A DNA stretch of 64,000 nt, from the NCBI GenBank assembly GCA_023213315.1, contig JAKCPI010002469.1:1-64000 (forward strand), written 5' to 3'. Both the position numbers and the translations under genes were made by a program. Position 1 is the stretch's first letter; each line of letters starts with the position of its first letter. This document shows, one piece after another, positions 63,709 through 64,000 of the stretch. The notes beneath the pieces were generated by a model. The model saw nothing but the letters and a program-made list of their open reading frames with translations. It made no database searches and had not been told where the DNA came from. This DNA comes from Euborellia annulipes. Lineage: Eukaryota > Arthropoda > Insecta > Dermaptera > Anisolabididae.

Positions 63709-64000
63709 CAGGGGCGTATATAGAATTTTTTCGGTGAGGGGGGCCGAACTCATTTTTAAATATCCACCCCCCCCTCCCACATACACAAAAATATTTTTAA
63801 AATACCGGATATACCTGAGTCCCGAGAGAGGGGCCCGGGCCCTCTCAAAGACAAAAGTTTTATTTAAAAAATGCTTATATATTAATATATTTAATTTCTT
63901 TTATTTATGCGACGCACTTTTTCAAACAAAAATATAGATCATATTTAAGCTTTCTACCGTAGGCTCTTGTTGAAACATTATCTTAGTGAACGGGATAGTA
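63709..64000 (+). mobile_element. hAT-type element, left end (runs to window edge)
   Basis: CAGGGGCGTATATAGAATTT, GGGGGGCCGAACTC then a C-run match the left end of the 259-bp element at 45248. The right end and target duplication are not identified within the window. Confidence 0.6.

Overview
This window looks like non-coding DNA from a very AT-rich, repeat-dense invertebrate nuclear genome. An arthropod such as a crustacean seems plausible, but nothing in the sequence fixes the species. I see no rRNA, no complete tRNA, no bacterial operon signals, no CRISPR array and no long protein-coding gene. Reading frames above about 60 codons are mostly chance or translations of tandem repeats. The supportable protein-related sequences are the decayed 3' end of a Jockey-like LINE (25.3-26.0 kb), a short N-terminal piece of a mariner transposase (41.7 kb) and a possible spliced micro-gene (48.0-50.4 kb).

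The window is a dense mosaic of mobile elements. The dominant one is a family of about 20 copies and fragments that I call DHE (dual-hairpin element). It is 0.6-1.05 kb long and has no coding capacity. Its 5' end folds into a hairpin of about 40 bp, its 3' end is a second hairpin of the type ACTTTCTCT...AGAGAAAGT, and it carries a conserved 12-bp palindrome AGTACTAGTACT near the middle. It lies between A-rich flanks and has itself been hit by a hAT element, a TA-duplicating element and a poly-A retroposon.

Layout: 0-3.3 kb, two arrays of a 99-bp satellite separated by a nested DHE and a foldback; 4.3-5.0 kb, a hAT element; 6-13.4 kb, DHE copies and two copies of a roughly 400-bp inverted-repeat element; 13.4-13.9 kb, a GC-rich island; 14-22.4 kb, foldback, hAT, Tigger-like and other elements; 22.5-24.1 kb, a foldback with a full-length DHE in its loop; 25.3-26 kb, LINE remnant; 27.3-27.9 kb, foldback; 28-33 kb, DHE remnants and a tRNA-derived SINE; 36.1-39.1 kb, a 3-kb inverted repeat whose loop holds a promoter-like site, a TC microsatellite and a splice donor; 41.3-42.0 kb, a foldback enclosing a mariner fragment; 42.1-47.3 kb, small DNA elements and DHEs; 48.0-50.4 kb, the possible gene; 51.4-58.3 kb, DHE, SINE and inverted-repeat elements; 58.7-60.6 kb, a 1.9-kb hAT element built from three copies of one module; 61-64 kb, retroposon, SINE, hairpin and hAT ends.

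The most interesting signals are the DHE family, and a recurrent motif of the form CTGANGA - stem - GAAA, which resembles a hammerhead ribozyme core and lies in or near several foldbacks. Two arms of one foldback show different but still paired stems. All coordinates of repeat edges were read by eye and may be off by several bases.
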